Below are positions 1 to 9,482 of a stretch of DNA of 64,000 nucleotides, in pieces. The notes beneath the pieces are model-generated. The model was given only the letters and a program-made list of their open reading frames with translations. It was not told where the DNA came from and made no database searches. The position numbers were made by a program, and so were the translations under genes. The DNA is from Photobacterium chitinilyticum (GTDB taxonomy: Bacteria; Pseudomonadota; Gammaproteobacteria; Enterobacterales; Vibrionaceae), in contig NZ_RJLM01000001.1 in NCBI RefSeq assembly GCF_004104355.1, positions 1,282,711 to 1,346,710 on the forward strand. Direction: 5' to 3'. Numbering within the stretch: the first letter of the stretch is position 1; each line of letters begins with the position of its first letter.

Positions 1-147
1 CAAAAGGACAGTAATTGTTTCATCCTTCGCTCTGAGTGGACGATGAACAAAGCCTTCGGAGCCGTTCATGAAGAACACTGGATCATCCAGCCTGATGGCA
101 CTGCAAAGCTGGAATATGATGACTTTGAAGTTCTGGGGGAGCGCTGA
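1..147 (+). CDS. C-terminal end of an unrecognised protein (partial)
   Basis: The window opens inside a reading frame that runs 48 codons to a TGA at 145-147. The visible tail is acidic and ends in DFEVLGER. It contains two tryptophans and no hydrophobic segment, so this part looks soluble. A rho-independent terminator follows 33 bases later, which supports a real gene end. I do not recognise the family and cannot judge its full length. Confidence 0.6.
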   Translation, partial: QKDSNCFILRSEWTMNKAFGAVHEEHWIIQPDGTAKLEYDDFEVLGER

Positions 148-180
148 TAGCCCCCTAACCATTCAACGCTACAAAGACTG

Positions 181-209
181 AAATCCTCAATTTTCCTTGA
201 GGATTTTTT
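181..209 (+). terminator. Rho-independent terminator of the upstream gene
   Basis: A perfect 10-bp stem (AAATCCTCAA / TTGAGGATTT) with a 6-base loop runs into a T tract. It lies just after the stop at 147 and separates that gene from the pst-like operon. Confidence 0.85.
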
Positions 210-248
210 GAACGTGTCTATTGACCATAATATCCCTAACTGAAAATT

Positions 249-262
249 ATGATTTAAATCAA
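249..262 (+). promoter_or_regulatory. FNR-type palindrome upstream of the pstS-like gene
   Basis: ATGAT-TTAA-ATCAA matches the FNR consensus TTGAT-N4-ATCAA at 9 of 10 positions, about 120 bases before the pstS-like start. I did not find a convincing Pho box (repeats of CTGTCAT) in the same stretch. Function is inferred from the motif only. Confidence 0.35.
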
Positions 263-384
263 TGGATAATATGGGTCTTCATTCATAATATCTCCGACTT
301 CATCAAATCGATGTGTATCACTCAGTGGTGCGTTATACGCTCAATACCTCACTGATACAGCAGCTCAAAATAAATGGAGATATT

Positions 385-1218
385 ATGTGGTGTAAATCTG
401 GTTTTATTCGATTACTAATCTGTAGTGCGTGTTTTCTTCCTTCTCTCACTCAGGCAACAGATCTAAACAAATTCGACGGTCTGTCGGGCACCATTAACAT
501 CTCCGGTGGTACGGCACATATTCCAGTAATGAAACAGGCTGCAAAGTCTATCATGAAGACAAATGGCGACATTAGGATCACCATTGCAGGAGGCGGTTCA
601 GGCGTCGGTGCCCAGCAAGTTGCCAAAGGGCTGGTAGATATTGGAAATACAGGACGGCCACTCAAGCCAAGCGAAGCAAAACATGGGCTCGTTTCGCTTC
701 CTTTCGCCATTGATGGTGTAGCAGCAATCATCAACCCAGCAAACCCTATTGAAGCGTTAACCAGCCAGCAAGTCATAGATATTTACTCGGGAAAGATCAC
801 CAATTGGAACCAACTCGGTGGCGATAACCGAACTATCAACATCTTTACTCGCGATGAAGCCAGTGGTACCCGCGCCGTTTTCGCCAAAAAGCTACTGAAT
901 AACGTAGCACTAGCCGGTTATGCCAATGTCGTACCATCCAATGGAGCGATGAAAACTGCCATTGCCCGTGATCCTGCTGCAATTGGATATAGCAGCGTCG
1001 GTTATATCGACCAGACTGTCAAAGCCCCAATGCTTGATAATGTCCATCCCAGCAATGAGGCCTGTGCATCCGGACAGTACCCAGTTGTACGTAAACTGTA
1101 TATGAATACCAAAGGCGATCCACAAGGGCTAACTCGTGTATTTGTTGATTATATATTCAGCCCGCAAGGTGCTGAGTACATTCGTTCATCTGGCTATATT
1201 CCTGTCAGCAATCAATAA
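385..1218 (+). CDS. Phosphate ABC transporter substrate-binding protein, PstS-like
   Basis: This is a 277-residue periplasmic binding protein for an ABC importer, most likely for phosphate. A signal peptide covers about residues 1-24 and ends in SLTQA. Anion-binding loops typical of PstS are visible: SGGTAHIP near residue 40, GGGSGVG near 69 and DEASGT near 157. ATG 385 was chosen because it has a GGAG ribosome site and starts the signal peptide; a longer reading from 313 adds unlikely sequence. It is shorter than E. coli PstS (about 346 residues) and resembles the shorter PstS class. The permease and ATPase genes follow directly. No phoU is present nearby. Confidence 0.85.
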   Translation: MWCKSGFIRLLICSACFLPSLTQATDLNKFDGLSGTINISGGTAHIPVMKQAAKSIMKTNGDIRITIAGGGSGVGAQQVAKGLVDIGNTGRPLKPSEAKHGLVSLPFAIDGVAAIINPANPIEALTSQQVIDIYSGKITNWNQLGGDNRTINIFTRDEASGTRAVFAKKLLNNVALAGYANVVPSNGAMKTAIARDPAAIGYSSVGYIDQTVKAPMLDNVHPSNEACASGQYPVVRKLYMNTKGDPQGLTRVFVDYIFSPQGAEYIRSSGYIPVSNQ

Positions 1219-1221
1219 ACG

Positions 1222-2088
1222 ATGGCTCCGACAATAACAGCAGAACGAATACTGTTGATGTTAGTTACAACAGTATTCATTCTGATGACCATACTCTTTG
1301 GCTTCTTGCTCTGGTTTGCCCTACCTGTTTTTTTCAGTGTGGGGGATTCAGTCTTCTCGCTGAGCTGGCAACCCGAACAGGGCCAATATGGCATCCTGCC
1401 AATGGTATTCGGCTCAACAATGGTTGCACTGCTGGCCCTTATACTCGCTTTTCCCATCGCCATTGGCATCACAAGCTTCTGCTTGCTCGAACGCTATAAA
1501 AGCGTGTCCTTATGGATCCGCCGAATAGTGAGAATGATGGCAGGGATCCCAACAGTTGTTTATGGTCTTGCTGCCGTATTTTTGTTAGTTCCCCTTCTAC
1601 GAGAGACCTTTCGATATGGTTCTGGGTATTGCCTACTCGCGACCGCTGTGATGGTTACACTATTAATCTTGCCCGTAATGGTTTTGGTACTAGATTCCCA
1701 TTGCCGTCCGTTAGCTAACCAACTACATTTAACCGCCATTTCGATGGGATTCACCGATGTACAAACTGTACTGTATCTCATTCTACCCAACGCGACGAAA
1801 GCGATGGCCACTGCCGCATTGCTTGGTTTTAGCCGAGCCATTGGCGATACGCTTCTTCCGCTGATGTTAGCAGGCAATGCACCACAGCTAACTGGCAACG
1901 TACTTGACTCAATACGAACACTAACCGCCCATATTGGATTAGTCATAGCGACTGAAAATGGCAGCTCTACCTATAATTCACTGTTTGCGGCAGGACTTTT
2001 TTTACTCGCGATCAGCATGACGGTCACGCTTCTGATCAGGAAAATAGCACTTTCTCAGAGTAAAACACTCGCCAAGGACATGTCATGA
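1222..2088 (+). CDS. Phosphate ABC transporter permease, PstC-like
   Basis: A 288-residue inner-membrane permease with about six hydrophobic segments. The binding-protein-dependent permease signature lies near residues 185-215 and includes SRAIGDTL, the EAA-type loop that docks on the ATPase. The start lies three bases after the PstS-like stop and the stop overlaps the next start as ATGA, so the genes are translationally coupled. PstC is chosen over PstA by gene order and by the longer first extracytoplasmic region. Substrate is inferred from the operon. Confidence 0.82.
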   Translation: MAPTITAERILLMLVTTVFILMTILFGFLLWFALPVFFSVGDSVFSLSWQPEQGQYGILPMVFGSTMVALLALILAFPIAIGITSFCLLERYKSVSLWIRRIVRMMAGIPTVVYGLAAVFLLVPLLRETFRYGSGYCLLATAVMVTLLILPVMVLVLDSHCRPLANQLHLTAISMGFTDVQTVLYLILPNATKAMATAALLGFSRAIGDTLLPLMLAGNAPQLTGNVLDSIRTLTAHIGLVIATENGSSTYNSLFAAGLFLLAISMTVTLLIRKIALSQSKTLAKDMS

Positions 2089-2945
2089 AAGCAAGACTGT
2101 TCCACCTATGGTGCCTATGTTGCACTATCGGATTACTCATTTGTCTGACTGCGTTACTTGGTTTTATTCTTAGCCGAGGTGCACCGGCCTTTAGCCTCTC
2201 GCTTTTTTTTGGTGATGCCGATACGATAAAGGCAATATTCGGTCTTGAGCCTATATGGGATGGGATCTGGCCAGCCTGTATCGGAACAATAACAGTTGTT
2301 ACCTTCGCTTTATCCATTGCCTTAATTCCAGGTCTGGCAACAGGTATATGGCTCGCCACAAGTTCAGACTCACGATTTAGTCGACTGGTCGCTTTTGGTA
2401 TTGATATCCTCGCTGGTATCCCTTCTATTTTAATGGGACTGTTCGGTTTTACCCTAATCTTGTTTCTACGAAACTGGTTACTCCCCTCCGCTAACACATG
2501 TTTAGTGCTGTCTGCTTTGAGCCTTGCATTATTGATCATCCCATACTTAGCCGTCGCAACCCGAACCACTTTAAATGCCCTTCCCCCGTCACTTGAGATA
2601 ACTGCTCTTTCTCTTGGTATGACACGCTGGCAGGCTTTACGGATGGTGCTGTTACCACAAGCCGCTAAAGGAATATCTGGCGGTATTATGCTGGCTGCAG
2701 GCAGAGCTGCAGAAGATACCGCCGTAATAATGCTAACAGGCGTTGTTGCAAATGCTGGTTTGCCCGGCGGGGTATTTGAACGTTACGAAGCACTGCCTTT
2801 TACGATTTTCTATTACAGTGCCCAATACCAGAGTGATGCAGAGCTCCAAATGGCCTTCGGAGCAGCTCTCACTTTGTTATGCCTCACTGCCACAATCTTT
2901 TCCGTATCAAACTTTTTGCTACGTACCTCTTCACGGCAACACTAA
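2085..2945 (+). CDS. Phosphate ABC transporter permease, PstA-like
   Basis: The second permease subunit (286 residues) overlaps the upstream gene by four bases. It has about six membrane spans and an EAA loop with AAGRAAEDTAVIMLTG near residues 204-219. PstA proteins carry a related 'GRAxGETAP' motif; here Glu-Asp-Thr replaces Gly-Glu-Thr. With the PstC-like partner it would form the membrane channel. A 52-base gap separates it from the ATPase gene. Confidence 0.82.
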   Translation: MKARLFHLWCLCCTIGLLICLTALLGFILSRGAPAFSLSLFFGDADTIKAIFGLEPIWDGIWPACIGTITVVTFALSIALIPGLATGIWLATSSDSRFSRLVAFGIDILAGIPSILMGLFGFTLILFLRNWLLPSANTCLVLSALSLALLIIPYLAVATRTTLNALPPSLEITALSLGMTRWQALRMVLLPQAAKGISGGIMLAAGRAAEDTAVIMLTGVVANAGLPGGVFERYEALPFTIFYYSAQYQSDAELQMAFGAALTLLCLTATIFSVSNFLLRTSSRQH

Positions 2946-2997
2946 TACAAGAGCAACCATGATATTAAGGCGACTATAGGATGAAAGTAACTACTAT

Positions 2998-3708
2998 ATG
3001 AAAAAAACAATACTTCCTTCACTGGCTGGAGAAATCTCCGATCTCAATATTGTTTTTGACAAGCAGCCCATAATTTCCGATATCAGTGTTAACCTGTATA
3101 AAAATCAAATTCATATGCTGACAGGAGCTTCAGGCTCTGGCAAAACGACCCTCTTGCGAGCGCTTAACCGACTCAATGATTGCTTCGATAACTGTTATAC
3201 CCAGGGAGATATTACCTTGTCTCTTAGCGGGAAATCACTTTCTGTAAACAACCTGAAAACACACCAACTTCCAGATCTTCGCCGTAAAGTCGGAATGGTC
3301 TTTCAACATCCTCAACTATTGCCCGGCACCATTTTAGAGAACCTACTGCTACCGCTTAGTGTGGTCTGTCACCTCAAAGGAGAAGCCGCACAAGAGAGAG
3401 CAACTACAGCACTCACTCAAGCAGCATTGTGGGGAGAAGTAAAAGATCGCCTAGATATGTCGGCCTGTTCACTTTCCGGCGGTCAGCAACAGCGCCTGTG
3501 CCTAGCGCGGACTCTTGCCCTTGAACCGGAAATATTGCTACTTGATGAACCGACTGCATCACTGGATCCCGAAACAACAACTCAAGTTGAGACACTTATC
3601 CGTCAACTGGCGACCCAATATACTATCGTGATGGTTTCACATTCTGCGCTGCAAACTGAGAATTTAGCAGATCAAGTTATTCATTTAGAACAAGGAAGGC
3701 TTGCTTGA
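2998..3708 (+). CDS. Phosphate ABC transporter ATPase, PstB-like
   Basis: A 236-residue ABC ATPase. It has Walker A GASGSGKT near residue 43, a Q-loop (GMVFQHPQ), the signature LSGGQQQR near 159, Walker B ILLLDEP near 179 and the switch His in VSHS. The stretch LLRALNRLND after Walker A is characteristic of PstB. It is about 20 residues shorter than E. coli PstB. An ATG at 2980 leads to an immediate stop, so 2998 is the start. It closes the pst-like operon and converges on ribA. Confidence 0.85.
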   Translation: MKKTILPSLAGEISDLNIVFDKQPIISDISVNLYKNQIHMLTGASGSGKTTLLRALNRLNDCFDNCYTQGDITLSLSGKSLSVNNLKTHQLPDLRRKVGMVFQHPQLLPGTILENLLLPLSVVCHLKGEAAQERATTALTQAALWGEVKDRLDMSACSLSGGQQQRLCLARTLALEPEILLLDEPTASLDPETTTQVETLIRQLATQYTIVMVSHSALQTENLADQVIHLEQGRLA

Positions 3709-3738
3709 TGCGGGTAAAATAAAACGGCAGAGGTATAA

Positions 3739-3766
3739 TCTCTTGATCACAGCAGTGATCAAGAGA
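3739..3766. terminator. Hairpin between convergent pstB-like gene and ribA
   Basis: A perfect 12-bp inverted repeat (TCTCTTGATCAC / GTGATCAAGAGA) with a 4-base AGCA loop sits between two gene ends facing each other. There is no clear T run on either side, so it may act as a weak bidirectional terminator or a 3'-end stabiliser. Confidence 0.6.
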
Positions 3767-3782
3767 CAGAGGATTGGTCAAA

Positions 3783-4382
3783 TCAATCAAAATTAAAACG
3801 GTGCTTACCGCGGCTTGCTTTTGTTCGTAGGTAACTCTCGTTACCGTCTTTAACATGAGCCTTGGTACCAACAACTTCAGAAATTATGATACCCAACGCT
3901 TCCAGCTCATTAATCTTTTTGGGATTGTTGGTGATCAGGCGAATATCGGAAATGCCTAACGATTTCAACATGAGAGCGGCTTCTGTGAAATCACGTAAAT
4001 CATCACCAAAACCTAGGTGGTTATTGGCTTCATAAGTGTTCATTCCCTGACTTTGAAGTTCATATGCATCGATTTTATTGTACAAACCGATACCTCGCCC
4101 TTCCTGACGCAAGTACAGTAACACACCGCCCTGCTCACCCATTTTATTCAGTGTTTCGTCAAGCTGTTCACCACAGTCACAACGCGAAGAATGGAAAACA
4201 TCACCAGTCAAGCATTCGGAATGCATCCGAACCAATGGAGGCTCAGATTGTTTATCAGCGTCCTGAAAAATCAGGGCAACATGCTCTTTGCCTGACTCAA
4301 GCCCGTTAAAAGAAAGCAGGTCGGCTTCAATATCACTGTTCAAGCCGACTTTGAAAGGCACTCGCGCCCGTACATTAACCAT
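3783..4382 (-). CDS. ribA: GTP cyclohydrolase II
   Basis: RibA opens GTP in the first committed step of riboflavin synthesis, releasing formate and pyrophosphate. The 199-residue product carries the zinc-site cysteines at C57, C68 and C70 in the pattern C-x10-C-x-C. It also has the nucleotide-binding and catalytic stretch RQEGRGIGL and a YELQ segment, all expected for stand-alone RibA (E. coli about 196 residues). ATG 4382 was chosen over an upstream start at 4469 because it has AGGA upstream and matches the family N-terminus. It stands alone, not fused to a RibB domain. Confidence 0.95.
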   Translation of the reverse strand: MVNVRARVPFKVGLNSDIEADLLSFNGLESGKEHVALIFQDADKQSEPPLVRMHSECLTGDVFHSSRCDCGEQLDETLNKMGEQGGVLLYLRQEGRGIGLYNKIDAYELQSQGMNTYEANNHLGFGDDLRDFTEAALMLKSLGISDIRLITNNPKKINELEALGIIISEVVGTKAHVKDGNESYLRTKASRGKHRFNFD

Positions 4383-4652
4383 GTTGTTCCTAAGTACTTC
4401 TGTAACCTTACTATATACCCAACCCACATAATACTTTGATCTTAAAGTACTTGTATGGAATTTGAGCATTCCTTTTGTTGCTTAGATGATATCTAAAATT
4501 ATTGCACTAAAACAGCACTACAGCACTTCTTGTTGCAATAGCAGCCAGGCTGTCACTATTAGTATGGCCGCTACTAACAATATAAATTGTTATATTATAA
4601 CAATTATGAGCGCATCTCATTATGCCTCTAGTTGCAACAATTGAAAAAGCAC

Positions 4653-5015
4653 TTATTTCAGGCCATAGCGACGTTCAAGTTCAGAGTGCAGAAAAGTACA
4701 TGCCGAAAGAAGCGTAAAACATATAACGGCTCCCATAATGATCGCCATTCGTTGCCAGTCATCCCCCATCATCATTCTGCTCATCAACATCTGATAGGTA
4801 ATCTGCACCCAGGTTATTGTCGCAACCAACAGGCCAAACTGTATGCTACGCGCGATATATGAACGCTTCACAACGAGCAATAACGGGAGTACAAGCAGTA
4901 GCCCAAACCACAACAGATTCCCGCTCCGTAAAAAGTGCGCAGCCAGTAACCAAAAGCTAAGTACAACAGGGAGTAGTAGACCCAAAAGTCTAAAGGTTCC
5001 TGTTTTTTCGTTCAT
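4653..5015 (-). CDS. Small four-helix membrane protein, unknown
   Basis: A 120-residue protein with about four predicted membrane helices, joined by a short basic loop (VVKRSYIARS). It ends in a charged tail, LERRYGLK. ATG 5015 has AGGGGT upstream and is preferred over the longer reading from 5054. I do not recognise a named family. It is flanked by ribA and a peptidase gene on the same strand, but the gaps of 270 and 83 bases do not argue for an operon. The 270 bases before ribA hold only AT-rich short palindromes. Confidence 0.6.
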   Translation of the reverse strand: MNEKTGTFRLLGLLLPVVLSFWLLAAHFLRSGNLLWFGLLLVLPLLLVVKRSYIARSIQFGLLVATITWVQITYQMLMSRMMMGDDWQRMAIIMGAVICFTLLSACTFLHSELERRYGLK

Positions 5016-5098
5016 TTTTATACCCCTGACATTAAAGTTGCAATATATATACAACTTTAATGTCGAAAAAGCTAATTACGGTAAATAACGACCATCAC

Positions 5099-6388
5099 TC
5101 ACTCGCGCTGCTCAAGTTCATCAGCAAGAGAAATCAACCTACCCAGAATATGCTCACCATCTGCACGCAGGCCATTATGCTCATACTCATTGGTCATCCA
5201 GGCACTTGTCTTCGCAGTCTGCGCTAACGTCTCGCGGCTAAAGTCAAATTCAACATACATATCCTCGACATATACGGCAGCCGCGACAGGAACAACGTTG
5301 TTAGCCAACTGTTCAAGATCATATAGCGAAGGCCAGTCAGATTTATCAGCCAGTTGCTCGGCTGCAGCTTTCAACGGTTTCAGGGTTTCCAGCTGATCGA
5401 ACATCCATGGATATACCATCTCGCCGGTAAAACAAAAATCTTTACCCAGCTCATGCTGACACTGCGGATATTCTGAACGTATACGATGGGCCGACCATTG
5501 CGAAGCTGAATTTTGGCAATAGATCGCTTCATGCAAAATGGCATAGATTGGATTGGTCAGATAAGACTGCTCCGCAAGCATCTCATTGAGGAAACGATAG
5601 CTTAGTTGAAGCGTACCATTGACCTCGACAAAAGCCCCCTCAAGCATGTAATACATTGCCACATTTGCACCGCTTCGACCGAGATTAATCCCGATAAGCT
5701 GGAATTGTTCAACTGTAAAGATTTGGCCGTTTGGTAACCTGACCTCATTGGCAAGTAAATGATCGGCAATCTGATTGCACATCAGCTGTGCTTGAGGGAA
5801 TTCGCTAAAAAATGCCTTGTTTTTATCCAGTACCCGCTTGTAAGTCGCCCGATACACGTCATCAGCATGACGTGTTAATGACGGGATCCCGCCCGTGATA
5901 TAGGCTCTTGTCAAGCTTGCAGGAAAATATGACAAATAATGAAACGTACAAAAACCACCAAAGCTCTGCCCCAGCAATGCCCACTTTTCAACACCGAGTT
6001 GCTCTCGAATAGCTTCAGCATCACGTACTATGTTGTCTGCCCTGAACTGGGCAAGATAGGCCACCTGTTCGGGAGTCGTTTTTCCTGTCAGTGTTTGTGC
6101 GCTGATAACCTGGCTGTTACCAGTTCCACGCTGATCAAGTAATAGAACTCGATACTGCTGCAGTGCCCGCTTTAACCAGCCACTGTTAGCATCGGGACGG
6201 GGGGATGGAAAACCGGGGCCTCCTTGCAGATAAACAAGCCACGGCAGCTCAGCATTTTGGTTTTCTTTTAATACGATTTCCCGGGCAAAAACCGTTACCT
6301 TTTCTCCGTCTTGATTGGCATAGTCAAGGGGCAAGGCAAACTGGTGCTGCCGACATAACATGTTTTCAACGAAATAAGCTAACTGCAC
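5099..6388 (-). CDS. Alpha/beta hydrolase, S33 proline-iminopeptidase-like
   Basis: A 429-residue serine hydrolase of the alpha/beta fold. The oxyanion stretch LQGGPGFPSPR is near residue 55, and the nucleophile elbow GQSFGGF follows, with Ser as nucleophile. HGG/GGPG-type proteins of family S33 cleave N-terminal proline or act as tripeptidyl peptidases. A C-terminal AMT..HNGLRADGEH-like region would supply the catalytic His. No signal peptide is seen, so it is probably cytoplasmic. The start ATG 6388 has a GAGAG site. Exact substrate is not decidable from sequence. Confidence 0.8.
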   Translation of the reverse strand: MQLAYFVENMLCRQHQFALPLDYANQDGEKVTVFAREIVLKENQNAELPWLVYLQGGPGFPSPRPDANSGWLKRALQQYRVLLLDQRGTGNSQVISAQTLTGKTTPEQVAYLAQFRADNIVRDAEAIREQLGVEKWALLGQSFGGFCTFHYLSYFPASLTRAYITGGIPSLTRHADDVYRATYKRVLDKNKAFFSEFPQAQLMCNQIADHLLANEVRLPNGQIFTVEQFQLIGINLGRSGANVAMYYMLEGAFVEVNGTLQLSYRFLNEMLAEQSYLTNPIYAILHEAIYCQNSASQWSAHRIRSEYPQCQHELGKDFCFTGEMVYPWMFDQLETLKPLKAAAEQLADKSDWPSLYDLEQLANNVVPVAAAVYVEDMYVEFDFSRETLAQTAKTSAWMTNEYEHNGLRADGEHILGRLISLADELEQRE

Positions 6389-6916
6389 TTTACTCTCCCT
6401 TTATCAATGATTGACTTAATTTCTTATTGCTATGTGCCAGATGGTATAGCAAGAACCCAAAACTAACCATTGGTAACATACTGTAAATAATACACTTCAT
6501 CACCAAATACGAAAGCGCCCGGCAAAAGCCGGGCGTTCATCATAATCATCTGATATTAGGGTGTGCCCCTGCGCACTCTTTGCTGGAACAGTCACAATTA
6601 ACTTTGATGACAGAGAATTAGATTGTGACAACTATTTAAAGCCTGGCTATTACATAAATGGTACAAAATGTCGTGAAATACTTTGTCAGGACAAAATCAC
6701 CGATATGAGCCAAAACAGCCTACAGCATCGTGAATTAGGCGGGGATTTAAGCAACCTCACCTTTTTTACGCAACTTCAATTGTTATTTATTTTAAAAGCT
6801 CTAAAATTGCCCGGTTTACTATTTCTGTCCTGATCTTGAGCATCGCTCTCAGGAAGATCTATTTTATTCAGTCTTACAGCATGTGAAGCTGTACTCGACG
6901 CAGTAAAGGAAACAAC
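6389..6916. other. Intergenic region between divergent peptidase and ppaC, with one hairpin
   Basis: These 528 bases carry a strong hairpin at 6516-6535 (CGCCCGGC-AAAA-GCCGGGCG) without a good T run. The remainder presumably holds the ppaC promoter. A 90-codon frame at 6561-6833 is present, but it has no ribosome site and odd composition, so I do not call it. Confidence 0.4.
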
Positions 6917-7822
6917 ATGATTCAAGTAGTTGGGCACAAAAACCCTGATAGCGATAGCATCTGTTCAGCACTAGTTGCTGCAGAGCTTCTTAAAGCACGT
7001 GGCCTAGAAGCTAAAGCGGTCCGTCAAGGCGAACTTAACCGCGAAACTCAGCACATCCTAGCTCAAGCAGGTGTTGATCAACCAGAAATGTGCACAGGCG
7101 TTGCTGGCGAAAAAGTTTGGCTTGTTGACTACTCAGATCTTGCGCAAGCACCTGACGATATTGCCGATGCAGAAATCGTCGGTATTGTTGACCACCACCG
7201 CCTAGGCGATGTGATGACGGTTAACCCATTAGAAGCATGGATCTGGCCTGTAGGTTGTACTTGTACCATCATGTTCAATCTATTCAAGATGGAAAACACT
7301 GAAGTCACACGTGAACTTGCAACACTAATGATGTCTGCAATTCTAAGTGATACTGTTGGTTTCGCTTCTCCAACATGCACACAAAAAGACAAGGATGCAG
7401 TTGCAGAACTTGCTCCTCTTGCTGGTGTTGAAGATCTGGACCTGTTCATCAAAGAACTTCTTATCGCGAAAACTGACATCCAAGGTCTATCAGCGGCTCA
7501 ACTGGTTGATAAAGATCTGAAGGCTTACCCATTTAACGATCGTGACGTTGTTGTCGGCCAAATCGAACTTGCAACACTTGAGCAAGTAGATAGCATGATC
7601 GACGAGCTAAATGCTGACCTACAGCGTCGCTGTGACGAAGAAGGCCTGGCAATGGCCGCACTTATGCTGACTGACATCACAACCAGCACCACACGCCTAC
7701 TGTACAAAGGCGAGTGGAATGCGATCCTTGATCAGTTTGCAGAAAATGATTTTCTAATGATGGAAAACACGCTAAGCCGCAAGAAACAAGGCTGGCCTTG
7801 GCTACAGAAGGTTCTGGCATAA
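6917..7822 (+). CDS. ppaC: Manganese-dependent inorganic pyrophosphatase
   Basis: A family II (DHH) pyrophosphatase of 301 residues that splits pyrophosphate to phosphate in the cytoplasm. Metal ligands are visible in GHKNPDSD (H7, D11, D13) and in the DHH motif near residues 92-94. The C-terminal DHHA2 domain ends with SRKKQ near residues 287-291, which binds substrate. Length fits the family (about 300-310). AAAGGA lies seven bases before the ATG. A tight terminator follows, so it is likely a single-gene transcript. Confidence 0.96.
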   Translation: MIQVVGHKNPDSDSICSALVAAELLKARGLEAKAVRQGELNRETQHILAQAGVDQPEMCTGVAGEKVWLVDYSDLAQAPDDIADAEIVGIVDHHRLGDVMTVNPLEAWIWPVGCTCTIMFNLFKMENTEVTRELATLMMSAILSDTVGFASPTCTQKDKDAVAELAPLAGVEDLDLFIKELLIAKTDIQGLSAAQLVDKDLKAYPFNDRDVVVGQIELATLEQVDSMIDELNADLQRRCDEEGLAMAALMLTDITTSTTRLLYKGEWNAILDQFAENDFLMMENTLSRKKQGWPWLQKVLA

Positions 7823-7844
7823 TCAGACCTTTCTGAACCGAATG

Positions 7845-7873
7845 AAAAGGAACGCCGCGGCGTTCCTTTTTTT
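7845..7873 (+). terminator. Terminator after ppaC
   Basis: An extended GC-rich palindrome (AAAAGGAACGCC-GCGG-CGTTCCTTTT) runs into seven Ts. It lies 22 bases after the ppaC stop and may also serve the convergent patatin gene. Confidence 0.9.
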
Positions 7874-7905
7874 GTTCTGCTTCCCAAGGCTAGATTCTGT
7901 AGAGA

Positions 7906-9141
7906 TTAATGCTTTGGTGTTAGTGCCGTCGTTTCATTGAGAATTTCCGCAAAGTGTTCAATGAAGTGGCGCCCCACAACCTTTCCTTCCCGGTAGTCCA
8001 TCTCAAGATCATCTTTATCACTTAGCAAAGCTCGGCTTCGTAGCGGCCGCTCCGGCGTAATTTGGATCACTTTCAGGCCATCGGGCGGGTTAAGCAAAAA
8101 ACCGTTGAGTTCATCGTAAGTTCGATAGTAACGGTTAAGCATTTCAATGATCTCAGCACTTTTCCCTTTTCCGGCTATTGATAAAAAACGCTCAATGTTG
8201 TCTGCTGACAATAATCTCCAGTTGCTGCTTCGTGGCGTGATAATTTGGCTACTATCACCATTAGGATCCAGCGGCTGAAGTTGAGGTGAATGAATCTCGG
8301 GTTTACCCGACGGTTTGTCATTCCATAACTTCCATTGCTCAAGACGCTGGGTAAGATCGCTTCGGATTGCTTTGACCTTGTCCAGCGATTCATTCAGGCT
8401 CAGCTTCTCAATATAGTCAGGCAAAACCGTTTCAATTTTTTCCCGCCAATCATTAAAGGGACTGGTTTCCCCATCCAACGTCTGCACCGGCTCGGTTCGC
8501 ACAACGACAATAAGATCAGCTCCACGTTGCCACGCTTCTTTGACTGGCACCGCGGCACTGACACCTCCATCCACCCATTCAAGATCACGCAAATTAACAG
8601 GTTGATTATAAATAACAGGAATCGCGCAAGATGCCCGAAGTACTTCACGCCAGTCACTCTGGAACATTGGCAGATAAATATCCTGAAGAGTGTCTTTACG
8701 GGTTGCACAAGCCAGTGCGGCTCTGTGTCTTAATACCTGACGAGCCGTTGCGATATCAAGCTGCAGTGACCCACCGGGCGCAACGGTTTGCAACGCCCAG
8801 TCTAAGTTCATCGACTTTTGTTTACTCAAATATTTATATAAATTGAAGAATTCATTGTCAGTAGTGTAATTGGCAATAAACTGATAGCCGAACTGGGGCT
8901 GACGACTAATATAAGAGGAAAGATTCAAGGCTCCAGCAGATGTCCCGACATACAGCTCAAAAGGGTCAAATTCAGCGTCAAGGAATGCATCGAAAACGCC
9001 CGCGGTAAAAATGCCCCGCTGCCCTCCCCCTTGTACAACTAGCGCAATCTTCTTCTTTTTTGCACTCAGCAACTGCGACGAGAAGGTGTTAACAAGTTGT
9101 AGATCGAAATCACTTAAACTAAACGGCAGATGATTCACCAT
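7906..9141 (-). CDS. Patatin-like phospholipase family protein
   Basis: A 411-residue patatin-fold hydrolase resembling E. coli YjjU. The oxyanion hole GGGQRG is at residues 38-43, the nucleophile Ser68 lies in GTSAG, and the Asp of the catalytic dyad is in the DGG motif at 191-193. Such enzymes release fatty acids from phospholipids. There is no signal peptide, so it is predicted cytoplasmic or peripheral. I chose ATG 9141, with GAGTGG just upstream, over a GTG at 9174. The region after about residue 250 is charged and has no second recognisable domain. Confidence 0.82.
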   Translation of the reverse strand: MVNHLPFSLSDFDLQLVNTFSSQLLSAKKKKIALVVQGGGQRGIFTAGVFDAFLDAEFDPFELYVGTSAGALNLSSYISRQPQFGYQFIANYTTDNEFFNLYKYLSKQKSMNLDWALQTVAPGGSLQLDIATARQVLRHRAALACATRKDTLQDIYLPMFQSDWREVLRASCAIPVIYNQPVNLRDLEWVDGGVSAAVPVKEAWQRGADLIVVVRTEPVQTLDGETSPFNDWREKIETVLPDYIEKLSLNESLDKVKAIRSDLTQRLEQWKLWNDKPSGKPEIHSPQLQPLDPNGDSSQIITPRSSNWRLLSADNIERFLSIAGKGKSAEIIEMLNRYYRTYDELNGFLLNPPDGLKVIQITPERPLRSRALLSDKDDLEMDYREGKVVGRHFIEHFAEILNETTALTPKH

Positions 9142-9220
9142 AGTCCACTCACATCTAAGAACACGAGAATTCACTGTCGACAGTGTACCATCCTTAGTTT
9201 AACTGAACCGGAACATCACT

Positions 9221-9367
9221 ATGAAAAACACCAAATTATTAACCTGTTACGCAGTAATTGCGATGATTCCGAAACTCAGTATAACTGTCATCACGACTGT
9301 AACACTGAAAAGAGCTAGTTTTAAATCAAATTCCATACCTGTATCCCTACTAACTGCAATGTTTTAA
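9221..9367 (+). CDS. Possible 48-residue hydrophobic small protein
   Basis: An ATG-started frame of 48 codons lies between the patatin gene and the outer-membrane protein gene. Residues 8-30 are mostly hydrophobic and could span a membrane once. The ribosome site (CCGGAAC) is weak, and no family is recognised, so this may be chance. Confidence 0.25.
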   Translation: MKNTKLLTCYAVIAMIPKLSITVITTVTLKRASFKSNSIPVSLLTAMF

Positions 9368-9482
9368 CATAGCCTTAACTTTAGTTTAGGGGCAGTTCAA
9401 GCTTATGACTAATTAAAAAGCAGCATTTTCAGATTACTGTCACAATTAGATATACATTGAATCAGAGGAGTTGAGTCAAATA

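Noticed and set aside
450-776. Antisense frames over pstS and many other genes
   Set aside because: Shadows of well-supported genes in other frames.
6561-6833. 90-codon frame upstream of ppaC
   Set aside because: No ribosome site, mixed composition and no recognisable family; it lies in what should be the ppaC promoter region.
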